25,293 bases of DNA from an uncultured Sutterella sp. (GCA_900770335.1 CAAGKD010000089.1:1-25293); one strand, 5' to 3'; positions 7,364-15,376 are shown, counted from the stretch's first letter. Notes: generated by a model from the letters alone, not told the origin. Made by a program: numbers and translations.

Positions 7364-8662
7364 ATGAAGACTGTCTACGCCTGCTTCACGACGGACGTCA
7401 TCCACGAGGGGCACCTCAACATCATCCGCGAGGCGCAGAAATACGGCCGCCTCGTCGTCGGCGTCATGAGCGACGCCGCGCTCGTGCGGTTCGACCGCTT
7501 CCCGACGATCTCCGAGGAGGAGCGCATCGCGATGATGAAGTCCCTCGAGGGCGTCTCCGAGGTGGTCGTCCAGAAGGACGTCATGTACGAGAACATCATC
7601 CGCGAGCTTCGCCCCGACTACGTGATCCACGGCGACAACTGGCTCGAAGGCCCCACGCGCGCGATCCGCGACAACGCCGAGAAGGCGCTCGCCGAGACGA
7701 CGGGCGGCAGCGTCATCGACGTGCCCTACACCTGGAGCGAGGCGGTCAAGCGCATCGACGACCGCGTCAAGGCCAGACTCGCGATGCCCGAGCTCCGCCG
7801 CCGGCGCCTGCGCCGCCTTCTTGAGATCCGTCCGATCGTCAAGGCGATCGAGGTCCACAGCGGCCTCACGGGGCTGCTCGCCGAGAAGACCGTCGTCGAG
7901 CACGACGGCGAGCTCGACCAGTTCGACGCGATGTGGGTGAGCTCGCTTTGCGACTCGACCGCCAAGGGTAAGCCCGACATCGAGCTCGTCGACATGACCT
8001 CGCGCTTCCGCACGATCGACGACGTGATGGAGGTGACGACCAAGCCCGTGGTCTTTGACGGCGACACGGGCGGCCTCATCGAGCACTTCGTCTACACCGT
8101 GCGGTCCCTCGAGCGCATGGGCGTCTCGGCCGTCATCATCGAGGACAAGACGGGCCTCAAGAAGAACTCGCTCTTCGGCAACGAGGTCAAGCAGACCCAG
8201 GACACGATCGAGCACTTCTGCGAGAAGATCGCCGCGGGCAAGCGCGTGCAGCTCACCGACGACTTCATGATCATCGCCCGCATCGAGAGCCTCATCCTCG
8301 AGAAGGGCGAGGCCGACGCGCTCGAGCGCGCCCGCGCCTACGTCGCGGCCGGCGCCGACGGCATCATGATCCACAGCCGCAAGAAGGATCCCGCGGAGAT
8401 CTTCTCCTTCCTCGACGCCTTCCGCCGCGAGGACGCGAAGACCCCGGTCGTGGTCGTGCCGACCTCGTACAACTCCGTCACGGAGTCCGAGCTCGCGAGC
8501 CACGGCGCGAACCTCGTGATCTACGCCAACCAGCTCACGCGCAGCGCCTTCCCGGCGATGCAGAAGACCGCCGAGGACATCCTGCGCCACCACCGCTCGC
8601 TCGAGGTCGACGCCCGCCTGATGCCCGTCAAGCAGATCATCACGCTCATCGACACGCTCTGA
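7364..8662 (+). CDS. pepM: Cytidylyltransferase / phosphoenolpyruvate mutase fusion
   Basis: 432 residues in two domains. Residues about 1-135 form a cytidylyltransferase-like Rossmann domain with HEGH (14-17) and YVIHGDNW; the usual ISSTxxR second motif is not obvious. Residues about 150-432 are phosphoenolpyruvate mutase of the isocitrate-lyase superfamily: DGDTGG (232-237) and the mutase-specific EDKTGLKKNS (260-269), which matches the EDKxGxKxNS signature and separates it from lyases. The mutase converts phosphoenolpyruvate to phosphonopyruvate, the committed C-P bond-forming step. The fused cytidylyltransferase is expected to activate the final phosphonate (for example AEP to CMP-AEP, as shown for PntC-type enzymes) so it can be attached to a macromolecule. 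It follows phnW by 49 bases and precedes ppd by 17. No membrane or secretion signals are seen. Confidence 0.93.
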   Translation: MKTVYACFTTDVIHEGHLNIIREAQKYGRLVVGVMSDAALVRFDRFPTISEEERIAMMKSLEGVSEVVVQKDVMYENIIRELRPDYVIHGDNWLEGPTRAIRDNAEKALAETTGGSVIDVPYTWSEAVKRIDDRVKARLAMPELRRRRLRRLLEIRPIVKAIEVHSGLTGLLAEKTVVEHDGELDQFDAMWVSSLCDSTAKGKPDIELVDMTSRFRTIDDVMEVTTKPVVFDGDTGGLIEHFVYTVRSLERMGVSAVIIEDKTGLKKNSLFGNEVKQTQDTIEHFCEKIAAGKRVQLTDDFMIIARIESLILEKGEADALERARAYVAAGADGIMIHSRKKDPAEIFSFLDAFRREDAKTPVVVVPTSYNSVTESELASHGANLVIYANQLTRSAFPAMQKTAEDILRHHRSLEVDARLMPVKQIITLIDTL

Positions 8663-8679
8663 CCGGGAGGAGGAAGGCA

Positions 8680-9801
8680 ATGAAAGTCGAAACCTTCGTC
8701 GAGATCCTCGGCGCGGACTACTTCACGGGCGTGCCGGACTCGCAGCTCAAGGCCCTCGCGAACTGGGCGCTCGAGACCTGGGGGCTGGACCCGAAGCACC
8801 ACGTGATCGGCGCCAACGAGGGCAACTGCGCGGCCCTGGCCGCGGGCTACCACCTCGCGACGGGACGCGTCCCGGTCGTCTACATGCAGAACAGCGGCGA
8901 GGGCAACGTCATCAACCCGGCGGCGAGCCTGCTCAACGACAAGGTCTACGGCATCCCCGTGATCTTCGTCATCGGCTGGCGCGGCGAGCCGGGCGTGCAT
9001 GACGAGCCCCAGCACGTCTTCCAGGGCGAGGTCACGACGCCCCTTCTTGACGTCATGGGAATCCCGTCCTTCGTGATCGCCCGGGACATGACGGACGAGG
9101 AGGTCAGAAGGGCGATGGAGGCCTTCCGGCCGCTCCTTGACGAGGGCCGGGACGTCGCCTTCGTCGTGAGGAAGGGCGCGCTCACCTACGAGGGAGCGCC
9201 GAAGTTCCGCAATAGCCACGCCCTCACGCGCGAGGAGATCATCCGCCGCGTGACGGCCGTCTCGGGCGACGACCCCATCGTCTCGACGACGGGCAAGGCG
9301 AGCCGCGAGCTCTTCGAGATCCGCGAGGCCGCCGGAGCGGGCCACGGCCGGGACTTTCTCACCGTGGGCTCGATGGGCCACTCCTCCTCGATCGCCTTCG
9401 GCGTGGCCGCGCAAAAGCCCGATGCGACCGTCTGGTGCATCGACGGCGACGGCGCGGCGATCATGCACCTCGGCGCGATGGCGGTGATCGGGCACGCCCG
9501 CCCGAAGAACCTCATCCACATCGTCGTCAACAACGAGGCTCATGAGAGCGTGGGCGGCATGCCGACGGCGGGCGACACGACCGACATCGCCGGCGTCGCG
9601 CGCGCCTGCGGCTACCCCCACGCCGAGGTCGTCGAGACGGCCGAGGACCTGGATGCCGCGCTCGCGCGCGCCCGGGCCCGCCATGAGCTCACGCTCATCG
9701 AGGTCAAGAGCGCCATCGGCGCCCGCGCCGACTTGGGGCGCCCCACGACGAGCGCGAAGGAGAACAAGGCCGCCTTCATGGAGCACCTGAAGACGCTTTG
9801 A
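8680..9801 (+). CDS. ppd: Phosphonopyruvate decarboxylase
   Basis: 373 residues, a thiamine-diphosphate enzyme that decarboxylates phosphonopyruvate to phosphonoacetaldehyde. This irreversible step pulls the unfavourable mutase equilibrium forward. The N-terminal Pyr domain has GVPDSQLK and the activating Glu47 in NEGNCAALAAGYHLATG. The C-terminal PP domain has GDG (256-258) and NN (284-285), the Mg/ThDP binding motif. Length and motifs match Ppd and not sulfopyruvate decarboxylase alone, although those families are close; the pepM neighbour decides it. A strong GGGAGGAGG ribosome binding site precedes the ATG. It is the last gene of the plus-strand operon, convergent with glnD. Confidence 0.94.
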   Translation: MKVETFVEILGADYFTGVPDSQLKALANWALETWGLDPKHHVIGANEGNCAALAAGYHLATGRVPVVYMQNSGEGNVINPAASLLNDKVYGIPVIFVIGWRGEPGVHDEPQHVFQGEVTTPLLDVMGIPSFVIARDMTDEEVRRAMEAFRPLLDEGRDVAFVVRKGALTYEGAPKFRNSHALTREEIIRRVTAVSGDDPIVSTTGKASRELFEIREAAGAGHGRDFLTVGSMGHSSSIAFGVAAQKPDATVWCIDGDGAAIMHLGAMAVIGHARPKNLIHIVVNNEAHESVGGMPTAGDTTDIAGVARACGYPHAEVVETAEDLDAALARARARHELTLIEVKSAIGARADLGRPTTSAKENKAAFMEHLKTL

Positions 9802-9866
9802 CGCTCTGAGGAGCTTCAGACCAAGCCGACGGGCTCTTCCCCAAGGGCTCCATGAGGCTCCCATGC

Positions 9867-9904
9867 CGAAGGGCGTCCGGGACAAGCATCCTGGGCGCCC
9901 TTCG
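9867..9904. terminator. Hairpin between convergent ppd and glnD
   Basis: CGAAGGGCG (9867-9875) pairs with CGCCCTTCG (9896-9904), and the next three bases can extend the stem. It is placed between two converging genes and could end transcription from both sides. T-runs are lacking on both strands, so it is a moderate candidate. Confidence 0.45.
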
Positions 9905-9927
9905 CGACTTCGCCCCCTCCTCGCCCC

Positions 9928-12543
9928 TCAGGGCCTCGGCGAGAGCGCCTCGACGAGCTCACCCTCAAGCGCAAGCAGGCTCGCGTCCTCGTGCAGCGCC
10001 TCGCCGTCGATGAGGAACACGTCCTCGGCGCGCTCGCCGAGCGTGGCGATCTTGGCCGTCTGCAGGTTGACGCCGTAGCGCGCGAGGATCTGCGAGATCG
10101 CGTAAAGAAGCCCGATCCGGTCCGTGCCGACGATGTTGAGCAGGAACGCCCGGTGCGATTCGTCGGGCTGGATCTGCACGCTCGGGCGGGTGGGAAAGTG
10201 CCGCGAGCGGCGCGAGAGCTTCGCGCGGGGCGCGGGCGGCAAGGGCTTTTCGGAGACGAGCGCCGCGGCGAGATTGGTCTCCATCGCCGTGAGGCTCGCC
10301 GCGTCGTCGAACCGCCCGAAGGCGTCCGCGACGAGGAAGGTGTCAAGCGCCCAGCCGTGGCGCGTCGTGTGCACGCGCGCGTCGGCGACCGAAAGGCTGT
10401 TTTTCCCGAACCATGCCACGGACCGCAGGAAGAGGTCGCGCCGGTCGGGGAGGTAAATGAGGACGACGAGGCTTCCCGCGGCCTCGCTTCTTCGCACGCG
10501 CACGATGGGCTCTGGGTCGCTCGCATGCGCGGCGAGCATCTCCGCGTGCCAGGCGATCTCGGAGGCGGCGTGCCGCATGAAGTAGACGAGGTCGAGCTCG
10601 CGCCAGAGGCGCTCCCTCGCCTCGGGCGAGACCCGGTTTCCGAGGAGCTTCGCGGCCTCGCGCTTTCGTTCGGCGATGACGTCCGTGAGGGAGGCTTCGC
10701 TCCGGTCGCCCGCGAGGACCTCGAGCGTCGCCTTGTAGAGGGCTTCGAGAAGCTGCGCCTTCCAGGGCGTCCAGACCTTGGGCGAGGTCGCGCGGATGTC
10801 CGCGACCGTGAGCAGGTAGAGCGCGTCGAGGCGCTCCTTCGTGCTGACGAGCTCGGCGAAGCGCCGCACGACCGCGGGGTCGGAGATGTCCTCCTTTTGC
10901 GAGACGCGGCTCATCTCGAGGTGGCGCCGCACGAGAAAGCGGATGAGGGACGCGTCCTTCTCCGCGAGCCCGAAGCGCCGGCAGAAGGTGTCGGCCTTCT
11001 CCTCGCCGATCACCTCGTGCCCGCCCCCGAGGCCCTTGCCGATGTCGTGGAAGAGCCCCGCGACGAGAAGGCGCCAGGAGTCCGGCATCGCGGTCATGAG
11101 CTGCGTGCAGAGGGGATACTCGTGCGCATGCTCGGAGCGCCGGAACTGGCAGAGGTAGCGCACGACGAGAAGCGTGTGCTGGTCGACCGTGAAGATGTGG
11201 TAGAGGTCGTGCTGCATCTGCCCGACGACGTGCCGGAAGGCCGGCAGGAATCGCCCGAGGATCGCCCAGTCGTTCATGCGGGCGAGCGCGACGTCCGCGC
11301 CCTTCTCGAGCCGCAGGACGTTGAGGAACACGCGCTGGTTGACCGGATCCTCGCGATAGGCGGGGCGAATCAGGGGCGTCGCGTGCCAGAGCGCCCGCAG
11401 CAGGCGCGTGGAGAACCGCGAGAGCTCCGGGTGTTCGGCGAAGACGAGGAAGGTGCGCAGGATCGCGCCGGGGTCCTTCGTGAAGACGTCGTCCTCCGTC
11501 ACGTCCATCTCGTCGCCGCGCGCGAGAAACGCGGGCTCGAGCCGCACGGGCGTGGCGCGCGCTGCGCCCCCGAAGAGCCGGTCGGCGATCGTCTGGAGCT
11601 GGATGATCGACATCTGGACGACGCTCTTGGCGTTCCAGTAGTAGCGCTTCATGAGGGCTTCAGAAGCTCGCATGAGCCCCGTGGCCTTGTATCCCAGGCG
11701 CCGCGCGAGCTCCTCCTGGACGTCGAAGATGAGCCGGTTCTCGTCGCGCCCCGTAAGGAGGTGCAGCTCGAGCCGGAGGTTGCTCAGAAACCGGAAGCAC
11801 GCCTCGATCGTGCGCCGCTCGCGCTCGGTGATGAGCTCGGCGGCCTCCATCTCCTCGACGCTCGTCGCGAGGCCCGCCGCGCGGGCGCACCAGAGGAAGA
11901 CCTGCAGGTCCCTCAGGCCCCCGGGGGACTCCTTGAGATTGGGCTCGAGCGAGTAGGGCGTGTCCTCGAACTTCTGGTGGCGGCGGCCGAGCTCTAGCAT
12001 CTTGTCGCGGAAGAACGCCCGCGCGTCGAGCTCGGAGAAGAAGTCCTCGCGCGCGCGCTCGTAGATGCCCGCGTCGCCCGCGAGAAGACGGCTCTCGAGG
12101 TAGGTCGTTGCGATCGAGACGTCCTCGGCCGCTTCGCGCGTGAAGTCGCTCTCCGTGCGCACGGCCGCGCCCACGGTGAGGCCGAGCTCCCAGAGCGCGG
12201 CGAGGCACCCCGCGATCCGCTCGCCGAGCGCGCGGTCCGCCCCCGCCTTGTCCGAGAGCAGCACGAGCAGGTCGATGTCCGAATTGGGGAAGAGCTCCCG
12301 CCGGCCGTAGCCGCCCACCGCCGCGATCGCGACGCCCGGGGCGGGAAGATCGAAGCGCCGCGCGATGCCGAGGATCGCGGCGTCCAGGGCCGCGGCGTGG
12401 TCCGAGAGATAGGCGGCCGCGTCCCGGCGCTCGCTCCACTCGCGCGCGAGGCGCTCGCGCTCGGCGCGGTAGCGCTCGACGATCCCGGAAGTCGGGAGCT
12501 CGGAGCCTTCGGAGGACGAAGTGGTGGCCGTCTCGATCTGCAT
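9928..12543 (-). CDS. glnD: Bifunctional [protein-PII] uridylyltransferase / uridylyl-removing enzyme
   Basis: 871 residues, the family's normal size. It senses glutamine and adds or removes UMP on PII proteins, so controlling nitrogen assimilation. Domain order is complete: nucleotidyltransferase with GGYGRRELFPNSDIDLL (catalytic Asp89 and Asp91), a helical GlnD domain (FLSNLRLELHLLTGR region), an HD hydrolase domain with HDIGKG (His499-Asp500) and the GGGHE motif, then two ACT domains (about 690-760 and 800-871; the second includes NIVGTDRIGLLYAIS). The start at 12543 has AAGGA about 9 bases upstream; an in-frame ATG at 12597 has no such site and lies in the hairpin before the gene. It is downstream of map, as in many proteobacteria. 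Confidence 0.96.
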   Translation of the reverse strand: MQIETATTSSSEGSELPTSGIVERYRAERERLAREWSERRDAAAYLSDHAAALDAAILGIARRFDLPAPGVAIAAVGGYGRRELFPNSDIDLLVLLSDKAGADRALGERIAGCLAALWELGLTVGAAVRTESDFTREAAEDVSIATTYLESRLLAGDAGIYERAREDFFSELDARAFFRDKMLELGRRHQKFEDTPYSLEPNLKESPGGLRDLQVFLWCARAAGLATSVEEMEAAELITERERRTIEACFRFLSNLRLELHLLTGRDENRLIFDVQEELARRLGYKATGLMRASEALMKRYYWNAKSVVQMSIIQLQTIADRLFGGAARATPVRLEPAFLARGDEMDVTEDDVFTKDPGAILRTFLVFAEHPELSRFSTRLLRALWHATPLIRPAYREDPVNQRVFLNVLRLEKGADVALARMNDWAILGRFLPAFRHVVGQMQHDLYHIFTVDQHTLLVVRYLCQFRRSEHAHEYPLCTQLMTAMPDSWRLLVAGLFHDIGKGLGGGHEVIGEEKADTFCRRFGLAEKDASLIRFLVRRHLEMSRVSQKEDISDPAVVRRFAELVSTKERLDALYLLTVADIRATSPKVWTPWKAQLLEALYKATLEVLAGDRSEASLTDVIAERKREAAKLLGNRVSPEARERLWRELDLVYFMRHAASEIAWHAEMLAAHASDPEPIVRVRRSEAAGSLVVLIYLPDRRDLFLRSVAWFGKNSLSVADARVHTTRHGWALDTFLVADAFGRFDDAASLTAMETNLAAALVSEKPLPPAPRAKLSRRSRHFPTRPSVQIQPDESHRAFLLNIVGTDRIGLLYAISQILARYGVNLQTAKIATLGERAEDVFLIDGEALHEDASLLALEGELVEALSPRP

Positions 12544-12582
12544 GGCGATTTTCCTTTTGCTTTGCGTGCGTCGGGCAAGAGA

Positions 12583-12616
12583 AAGGCGGCTGCGCATCCG
12601 GAATGCGAGCCGCCTT
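12583..12616 (-). terminator. Terminator or attenuator between map and glnD
   Basis: AAGGCGGCT-G-CGCAT (12583-12597) pairs with ATGCGAGCCGCCTT (12603-12616), giving a 14-bp stem with one bulged base and a 5-nt loop. On the minus strand it is followed by TTTCTCTT, a fair U-rich tail. It lies 40 bases upstream of the glnD start, so it either ends map transcription or attenuates read-through into glnD. Confidence 0.6.
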
Positions 12617-12630
12617 CAGCGTGTCCCAGG

Positions 12631-12657
12631 GCTCCGCCGGCGCGCCCGCGGCGGAGC
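12631..12657 (-). terminator. Hairpin just downstream of map
   Basis: GCTCCGCCG (12631-12639) and CGGCGGAGC (12649-12657) form a perfect 9-bp stem with a 9-nt loop, 36 bases past the map stop. No T-run follows. It may work with the stronger hairpin at 12583-12616. Confidence 0.35.
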
Positions 12658-12693
12658 GCGCGGCCCGAGGAGAGGTGGGGCCGGGCCCGGGGA

Positions 12694-13521
12694 TCAGAGA
12701 TTCTCGGGGAGCTTCCACCCCTTCACGAAGGCGGGGGGCGCCTGCGTGCCCTTGCTCACCGTGAGGACGTCGTAGCCCGTTTCGGTGACGAGCACCATGT
12801 GCTCCCACTGCGCGGAGAGCGAATGGTCCTTCGTGACGACCGTCCAGCCGTCGCCGAGCATCGTGACGCCGTAGCGGCCGGCGTTCACCATGGGCTCGAC
12901 CGTGAAGACCATGCCCGGAACGAAGGTCGCCGTCGGGCGGTGCGTCGGGAAGTGGTTGACGTGCGGCTCCTCGTGGAAGCCCTTGCCGATGCCGTGGCCG
13001 CCGTAGTCGCGCACGACCGAGATGCCGTTCGCGTCGGCGTACTTCTGGCAGGCGACGCCGATGTCGTTGAAGCACCCGCCCGGGCGGACCGCGTCGATGC
13101 CGGCCCACATCGTGTTGAAGGCGAGGTCGACCATGCGCTTGCCGGCGATCGTGGGCTTGCCGACGACGAACATGCGCGACGTGTCGCCGTGGTAGCCGTC
13201 CTTGATGCTCGTCACGTCGATGTTGACGATGTCGCCCGCCTTGAGGATCTTCTTGTCGCTCGGGATGCCGTGGCAGACGACGTGGTTGATCGAGATGCAG
13301 GTCGTGGCCGGATAGGGCGTCATGCCCTCGGGGCAGTAGCCGAGGCACGCCGGGATGCACTTCTGCACGTTCACCGTGTAGTCGTAGGCAATGCGGTCGA
13401 GCTCGCCCGTGGAGACGCCGGGCTTGACGAAGGGCGTGAGGTGGTCAAGGAGCTCCGCGGCGAGGCGGCCCGCGATGCGCAGGCCCGCGATGTCCTCGGC
13501 GGTCTTGATGGAGATGGACAT
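12694..13521 (-). CDS. map: Type I methionine aminopeptidase
   Basis: 275 residues. It removes the initiator methionine from new proteins. The five metal-ligand regions of the pita-bread fold are present: His84 in CHGIPS, Asp102 and Asp113 in NIDVTSIKDGYHGDTSRMF, then GHGIGKGFHEEPHV, VFTVEPMV and QWEHMVLVTE. The spacing of the first three matches E. coli Map (79, 97, 108) with a constant offset of five. A long in-frame extension upstream to 14055 is noise overlapping the next gene; the ATG at 13521 agrees with the family N-terminus. It is divergent from the YgiW-like gene and rpsB, a conserved arrangement. Confidence 0.96.
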   Translation of the reverse strand: MSISIKTAEDIAGLRIAGRLAAELLDHLTPFVKPGVSTGELDRIAYDYTVNVQKCIPACLGYCPEGMTPYPATTCISINHVVCHGIPSDKKILKAGDIVNIDVTSIKDGYHGDTSRMFVVGKPTIAGKRMVDLAFNTMWAGIDAVRPGGCFNDIGVACQKYADANGISVVRDYGGHGIGKGFHEEPHVNHFPTHRPTATFVPGMVFTVEPMVNAGRYGVTMLGDGWTVVTKDHSLSAQWEHMVLVTETGYDVLTVSKGTQAPPAFVKGWKLPENL

Positions 13522-13639
13522 GGTGTTCTTCTTCTCGTGTCTTGAATGAATGCGTTCGTGCCGGACGGGGCGCTCCTCGATCCGCTGGGAGGGGCCGGCC
13601 GCTCCGGCTGGGGCGCGCGGGCGGCGCCGCGCGCGTGAG

Positions 13640-13700
13640 GGGAATTCTAATTCTCCTATGCCTCGGCTAATGCTCCGCTCGGGGAAATCTAATGAAGGAC
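13640..13700 (-). promoter_or_regulatory. A/T-rich map promoter region
   Basis: This is the only A/T-rich patch in the map upstream region. On the minus strand it contains TAGAAT (complement of 13643-13648) with CATTAG 17 bases upstream as a weak -35. CTAAT occurs three times on the plus strand (13647, 13667, 13689), about two helical turns apart. The exact promoter cannot be fixed by eye. Confidence 0.3.
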
Positions 13701-13782
13701 CGGCATTGTTGATGCACGGGGAGAAGGCCGCAGGAGACGGCTCTCCCGAAGAGCAGACTGATCGAATTCCAAGGAGGAAATC

Positions 13783-14235
13783 ATGACAAGCCGCATTCGC
13801 ACCCGCCTCGCCGCCCTCGCCTCCGTCGCCGCGCTCGCCGCGGCAATTCCGGCCGCCGCCGTCGCCGGCCCGGGCGATCCGGGAAGCCAGGGAAGGGCCC
13901 CGCAGGGCTTTGACGCCCCGGCTCAGGCGCAGACGGCGCAGGCCTCGCGCGCCCCGCAGGGCTTTGACGAGGCCAGGCCCGCCACGGTCAAGCAGGTTCT
14001 TGAGCACGCCGCCGACAAGGACGTGGTGACGCTGCGCGGGCGCTTCACGAAGCATCTGAAGGGCGACAAGTACGAGTTCGTCGACGAGACGGGCGGGGCG
14101 ATCGCCGCCGAGCTCGACGACGACCGCGACTGGTCGATGGTCCGCAAGGACGCCCTGATGGAGATCCGCGCCAAGGTTGACCGCGAGTGGCGCCGCACGA
14201 AGCTTGACGTCAAGGCCGCCCGGCCGGTCAAGTGA
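13783..14235 (+). CDS. Secreted YgiW/YdeI-type OB-fold (BOF) protein
   Basis: 150 residues. Residues 1-28 are an Ala-rich Sec signal peptide. The middle (about 29-62) is low-complexity Gly/Pro/Gln/Ala with RAPQGFD written twice. Residues about 66-150 match the bacterial OB-fold (BOF, formerly DUF388) pattern: VKQVLEHAADKDVVTLRGRF, then KYEFVDETGGAIAAELDDD, and a closing EIRAKVDREWRRTKLDVK. YgiW and YdeI of enterobacteria are periplasmic stress-tolerance proteins of unknown ligand, thought to bind small cationic compounds. An ideal AAGGAGG site precedes the ATG. It is a lone gene between divergent map and rpsB, with a C+G hairpin after its stop. Confidence 0.85.
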   Translation: MTSRIRTRLAALASVAALAAAIPAAAVAGPGDPGSQGRAPQGFDAPAQAQTAQASRAPQGFDEARPATVKQVLEHAADKDVVTLRGRFTKHLKGDKYEFVDETGGAIAAELDDDRDWSMVRKDALMEIRAKVDREWRRTKLDVKAARPVK

Positions 14236-14252
14236 GGAGTCCCCGATCCCGG

Positions 14253-14271
14253 CCCGGCCTTCGCGGCCGGG
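14253..14271 (+). terminator. Hairpin after the BOF gene
   Basis: CCCGGCC (14253-14259) and GGCCGGG (14265-14271) form a short GC stem with a TTCGC loop, 18 bases after the stop. There is no U-tail, so termination would be inefficient or Rho-assisted. Confidence 0.35.
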
Positions 14272-14295
14272 AGGGATGAAAGTTCAGTGAAACGG

Positions 14296-14324
14296 TTGAA
14301 ATGCCGTTTTGCGGCAGGTAGAAT
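14296..14324 (+). promoter_or_regulatory. rpsB promoter
   Basis: TTGAAA (14296-14301), a 17-base spacer and TAGAAT (14319-14324) form the best sigma-70 promoter in the window. The discriminator directly after it is GCCGCGC, the GC-rich type found in promoters inhibited by ppGpp/DksA, which would suit a ribosomal protein gene. Confidence 0.78.
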
Positions 14325-14329
14325 GCCGC

Positions 14330-14509
14330 GCTTGTTCCGGCCTTCGGGTTCATCAAAGCCCGAGGGCGGAGCGCTTTCGACGCCCGGTGTCCATGGTCGG
14401 CCCGGGTATGCACATTGCGCGCGGTCCGCGACCGAGGTGCCGTTCATCAGAATAGAAGAATCGGTTCCTGCGGGCCGTGTCAGACTGACAAAACCTTGGA
14501 GACATTCAA
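14330..14509 (+). promoter_or_regulatory. Structured 5' leader of rpsB
   Basis: The transcript should have about 175 untranslated bases before rpsB. Two hairpins are visible: CCTTCGGG (14341-14348) with CCCGAGGG (14359-14366), including one G-U pair, and CGGTC (14422-14426) with GACCG (14430-14434). Gammaproteobacterial rpsB leaders bind S2 for autoregulation. Whether this leader does so cannot be seen from sequence alone. A TTGGAGAC ribosome binding site closes the leader. Confidence 0.4.
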
Positions 14510-15280
14510 ATGGTCAGCATGCGTGAAATGCTTGAGGCTGGTTGCCACTTCGGTCACCAGACCCGCTTCTGGAACCCCAAGATGGCCCAGTACATCTTCG
14601 GCTCCCGCAACAAGATTCACATCATCAACCTCGAGAAGACGGTCGTGATGTTCGACGAGGCCTGCAAGTACGCCCGTCAGCTCACCGCCCAGGGCGGCCG
14701 CATCCTCTTCGTCGACACCAAGCGCGGCGGTCGCGAGATCATCGCTCAGGAAGCTCAGCGCGCCGGCTGCGGCTGGGTTGACCAGCGCTGGCTCGGCGGC
14801 ACGCTGACGAACTTCAAGACGGTTCGCGGCACGATCAAGCGCCTCAAGGAGATGGAGGAGCAGCTCGAGGACGGCACCGCCGCCAAGCTCACGAAGAAGG
14901 AGGCCCTCGACTTCCAGCGCTCCGTGGAGAAGCTCAACAAGTCGATCGGCGGCATCAAGGACCTCAACGGCCTTCCCGACGCCCTCTTCATCGTTGACGT
15001 TGGCTATCACAAGATCGCCGTCCAGGAAGCCAACAAGCTCGGCATCCCCGTCATCGGCGTCGTTGACACGAACGGCTCGCCCGAGGGCATCGACTACGTC
15101 ATCCCGGGCAACGATGACGCCTCCAAGGCCGTCCAGATCTACGCCGCCGGCATCGCCGACGCCGTGATCGCCGGCCGCGCCGACAGCGCCACGACCGCCG
15201 AGGAGGCCGCCCAGGCCGACGAGGAGTTCGTCGAGGTCGCCGCCGCCGAGGAAGCTCCGGAAGCCGCCCAGGCTAACTGA
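14510..15280 (+). CDS. rpsB: 30S ribosomal protein S2
   Basis: 256 residues. It is a component of the 30S subunit needed for S1 assembly. The opening MVSMREMLEAGCHFGHQTRFWNP is split here into MREMLEAGCHFGHQ and TRFWNPKM; then IHIINLEKT, FVDTKR, the S2 signature region DQRWLGGTLTNFKT, and PDALFIVDV with IPVIGVVDTN follow. The C-terminal tail (about 225-256) is Ala/Glu-rich, common in betaproteobacterial S2. It is transcribed from the promoter at 14296-14324 and followed by tsf after an attenuator-like hairpin. Confidence 0.98.
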   Translation: MVSMREMLEAGCHFGHQTRFWNPKMAQYIFGSRNKIHIINLEKTVVMFDEACKYARQLTAQGGRILFVDTKRGGREIIAQEAQRAGCGWVDQRWLGGTLTNFKTVRGTIKRLKEMEEQLEDGTAAKLTKKEALDFQRSVEKLNKSIGGIKDLNGLPDALFIVDVGYHKIAVQEANKLGIPVIGVVDTNGSPEGIDYVIPGNDDASKAVQIYAAGIADAVIAGRADSATTAEEAAQADEEFVEVAAAEEAPEAAQAN

Positions 15281-15339
15281 TTCCCGGCCCGCAGGAGTGC
15301 TGCTCCGGGAGTGAATTCCGGCGCCGGACTCCGGCTCTG

Positions 15340-15376
15340 AGAGAAGAAGGGGGGCCTGCGCGTCCCCCTTTTCTCT
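15340..15376 (+). terminator. Attenuator-like hairpin between rpsB and tsf
   Basis: AGAGAAGAAGGGGG (15340-15353) pairs with CCCCCTTTTCTCT (15364-15376) with one bulged base. The stem is long, but the T-run is inside its 3' arm and no free T-run follows at once. A partial terminator between rpsB and tsf that sets their expression ratio is known in E. coli, and this hairpin fits the same place. Confidence 0.5.

Noticed and set aside
6118..8680. Antisense open frames over phnW and pepM (339 and 464 codons)
   Set aside because: Asp/Val/Arg/His-rich mirror translations of genes with intact active-site motifs on the plus strand.
9991..11997. A 668-codon open frame on the plus strand opposite glnD
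   Set aside because: It is an antisense shadow. glnD on the minus strand has complete catalytic motifs, and the plus frame has only charged repeats.
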